Source of the DNA: a virus
IMG/VR virus record: IMGVR_UViG_3300026077_000016
Span: 1-29,216 of that record
Reading direction: 5' to 3' (one strand)
Length of the DNA: 29,216 bases
In this document: in pieces, positions 27,998 to 29,216 of the stretch
Layout: each line of letters opens with the position of its first letter
Numbering within the stretch: the stretch's first letter is position 1
Notes under the pieces: generated by a model
Databases searched by the model: none
Told to the model about the DNA's origin: nothing
The model's input: only the letters and a program-made list of their open reading frames with translations
Program-made: the position numbers and the translations under genes

Positions 27998-28260
27998 TGG
28001 CAAGAGGAGATAACTACCAATCTTTTTATCCAACTAAGAATCTGACTTTGCTTAATGCAAAGGTAGGACAACCAAATGGTTGGGTATCTAAAGATGGTAT
28101 GTGGGCAGCAGTACCATCCAACGGAAGAAAGTTTGCCATTGTTCATAATGGTGTCGTAGAACACTTTTCAAAGAACTTTGAATGTGCTATGACATACATA
28201 AAAAAGGGTATTCAAAAGGAGAAGAAAAATGCACGATCAAGGGTCAGTAACAAAGGATGA
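27997..28260 (+). CDS. small unknown protein
   Basis: An 87-aa ORF coupled by TAATG to the microprotein before. Contains GWVSKDGMWAAVPSNGRKFAIVHNGVVEHF (about 28-57), a beta-rich region, then a basic C-terminus (KKGIQKEKKNARSRVSNKG). Its last 32 nt overlap the next gene. No family recognised; the basic tail might contact nucleic acid. Confidence 0.65.
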   Translation: MARGDNYQSFYPTKNLTLLNAKVGQPNGWVSKDGMWAAVPSNGRKFAIVHNGVVEHFSKNFECAMTYIKKGIQKEKKNARSRVSNKG

Positions 28261-28531
28261 AAGTCCATCCGTAAAATATCAACGAGCGTTAGATTTATTT
28301 ACTGAATCAGTATTAAAACCTGACCACAACTTGCGTGGTTGTGCATATAATCAAGGATGCTATGAAGACTTGATGGAAATAAGAGAACACGTTTTAGAAT
28401 ACCTTAAAACATTAAAAGAAGTAACACATCATACAAATGCAGATGAGAGTGACGAATTGGAAACAGCAAAATTAATTGAAGTCAAAGATAGAATCGCTGT
28501 AGAGTCAAAACAATTCACAAAGTGGAGATAG
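28229..28531 (+). CDS. small unknown helical protein
   Basis: A 100-aa ORF with an excellent ribosome binding site AAGGAG (28216-28221) 7 nt before its ATG, located inside the previous gene. The product is mostly helical (VKYQRALDLFTESVLKP, YEDLMEIREHVLEYLKTL) with acidic character and a central CAYNQGCYEDLMEIREH. Its stop directly abuts the purN start. No domain recognised. Confidence 0.65.
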   Translation: MHDQGSVTKDESPSVKYQRALDLFTESVLKPDHNLRGCAYNQGCYEDLMEIREHVLEYLKTLKEVTHHTNADESDELETAKLIEVKDRIAVESKQFTKWR

Positions 28532-29089
28532 ATGAGAATAGGAGTTATGTGTTCTGGTAACGGAACAAACTTCGAGAACATAGTCCGTTCTTGCCGAGAG
28601 GATGAAGTTGTATTGATGATATACAACAAGAGAAACTGCGGTGCTAAGAAAAGAGCAACCAAGTTAGGCATCCCGAATGTTTGTATCAAGAGTGCAGACG
28701 AAGATGACATCATCAAACTATTTCAAACTTATGAAGTTGACCTGATAGTATTAGCAGGGTGGATGAGAGTTATATCATCCAAGTTTGTCAATGCGTTTCC
28801 ACGAAGAATAATTAATCTACACCCATCACTACTACCAAAATATAAGGGATTACACGCTATCGAGCAAGCGTTTTATAGTGATGATAAGATAACAGGATGC
28901 ACAGTTCATTTCGTGAATGAGGAACTGGATGGAGGAGAGATAATTTTACAGGAAGAAGTACCCATACTCAAAGATGATACCATAGAGTCACTTACAAAGG
29001 CAGTTCAAAGAAGAGAGTATTATGTTTTACCACAGGCAATAAAGAAGTTTAAGGAGACAACTTTGTGTGTATTAGATGACAAAAAATAA
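28532..29089 (+). CDS. purN: phosphoribosylglycinamide formyltransferase (GAR transformylase)
   Basis: A 185-aa PurN, which moves a formyl group from 10-formyl-tetrahydrofolate to GAR in purine synthesis. SGNGTNF (8-14) is the phosphate-binding start, NLHPSLLPKYKGLHA (95-109) supplies Asn95 and His97, and TGCTVHFVNEELDGGEIILQ supplies Asp133: the same Asn/His/Asp set as E. coli Asn106/His108/Asp144, so the enzyme should be active. Shorter than E. coli PurN (212 aa) at the C-terminus. GGAG (28524-28527) is its ribosome site. Carriage by cyanophages is a known way to boost nucleotide supply for phage DNA replication. Confidence 0.92.
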   Translation: MRIGVMCSGNGTNFENIVRSCREDEVVLMIYNKRNCGAKKRATKLGIPNVCIKSADEDDIIKLFQTYEVDLIVLAGWMRVISSKFVNAFPRRIINLHPSLLPKYKGLHAIEQAFYSDDKITGCTVHFVNEELDGGEIILQEEVPILKDDTIESLTKAVQRREYYVLPQAIKKFKETTLCVLDDKK

Positions 29090-29104
29090 AGCATACATAA
29101 AGAA

Positions 29105-29112
29105 AATAAATA
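29105..29112 (+). promoter_or_regulatory. late-promoter-like box AATAAATA
   Basis: AATAAATA lies in the 42-bp gap after purN, 19 bp before the ATG at 29132. It differs from the T4 late TATAAATA by one base. In AT-rich DNA such a match may be chance. Confidence 0.3.
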
Positions 29113-29131
29113 CATCAGATTAGATTTTCTT

Positions 29132-29216
29132 ATGCTATCAACCCAATACCGTTTAAGACTTGAAGCAATTTGTAAAGACATTGCATCAGGCACAGAAGTA
29201 AGTTTACCAGATATGA
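29132..29216 (+). CDS. unknown protein, 5' end only (partial)
   Basis: An ATG at 29132 opens a frame to the right edge with 28 codons and no stop: MLSTQYRLRLEAICKDIASG then TEVSLPDM. The amphipathic helix followed by an acidic loop (SGTEVSLPDM) resembles the start of a small, widely shared cyanophage protein of unknown role, based on memory only. No clear Shine-Dalgarno is visible. Confidence 0.5.
   Translation, partial: MLSTQYRLRLEAICKDIASGTEVSLPDM

Overview
This window is a stretch of a T4-like marine myovirus genome. It has low GC content and dense, mostly plus-strand genes, many joined by ATGA or TAATG overlaps. A cyanophage of Prochlorococcus or Synechococcus is the best guess. The support is a cyanophage-style T4 hub/spike order, very long tail fibers with marine-phage repeats, phage purN, several 2-oxoglutarate/Fe(II) oxygenases, and a viral flavin-dependent halogenase of the kind described from cyanophage Syn10 (VirX1). 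A pelagiphage cannot be excluded from sequence alone.

Layout. (1) 1-9706, tail/baseplate hub module: the 5' end of a gp4-like head completion gene on the minus strand; then on the plus strand a tail-tube-fold protein (gp48/gp54 type), a gp26/gp51-type protein, a 60-codon ORF in the -1 frame, two large tape-measure-like proteins, gp27-like hub, gp5-like spike base without a recognisable lysozyme domain, a separate beta-helical spike-needle protein and a small ORF. (2) 9703-10241, a tiny two-gene unit with its own sigma70-type promoter. (3) 10301-19209, the tail-fiber/adhesin module: a 1914-aa fiber ending in a Peptidase_S74 intramolecular chaperone, a 717-aa fiber and a poly-glycine adhesin. 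(4) 19211-24550, an island of oxidative enzymes: five candidate 2OG-Fe(II) oxygenases, a tryptophan-halogenase-family flavoprotein, a DUF6356-like protein and two unknown proteins. It begins at a sigma70-type promoter, contains an inverted three-gene operon, and ends at a strong intrinsic terminator. (5) 24550-27732, a coupled operon: SF2 helicase (UvsW-like), cytidylyltransferase-fold protein, zinc-ribbon protein and DNA methyltransferase. (6) 27705-29216, four small genes, purN, and the start of one more gene.

The most striking observation is at 1699-1741, between the gp26-like gene and the 60-codon ORF. There is a textbook programmed -1 frameshift signal: an in-phase T TTT TTC slippery heptamer, a 5-nt spacer and a 10-bp stem-loop that also buries the downstream ATG. 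Together with its place immediately upstream of a tape-measure-like gene, this suggests a lambda G/GT-like tail assembly chaperone pair in a T4-like phage.

Promoters fall in two classes. T4-type late motifs (CTATAAATA, CTAAATA) sit near structural genes. Sigma70-type promoters, mostly with a TGn-extended -10 box, sit in front of the accessory and metabolic units.
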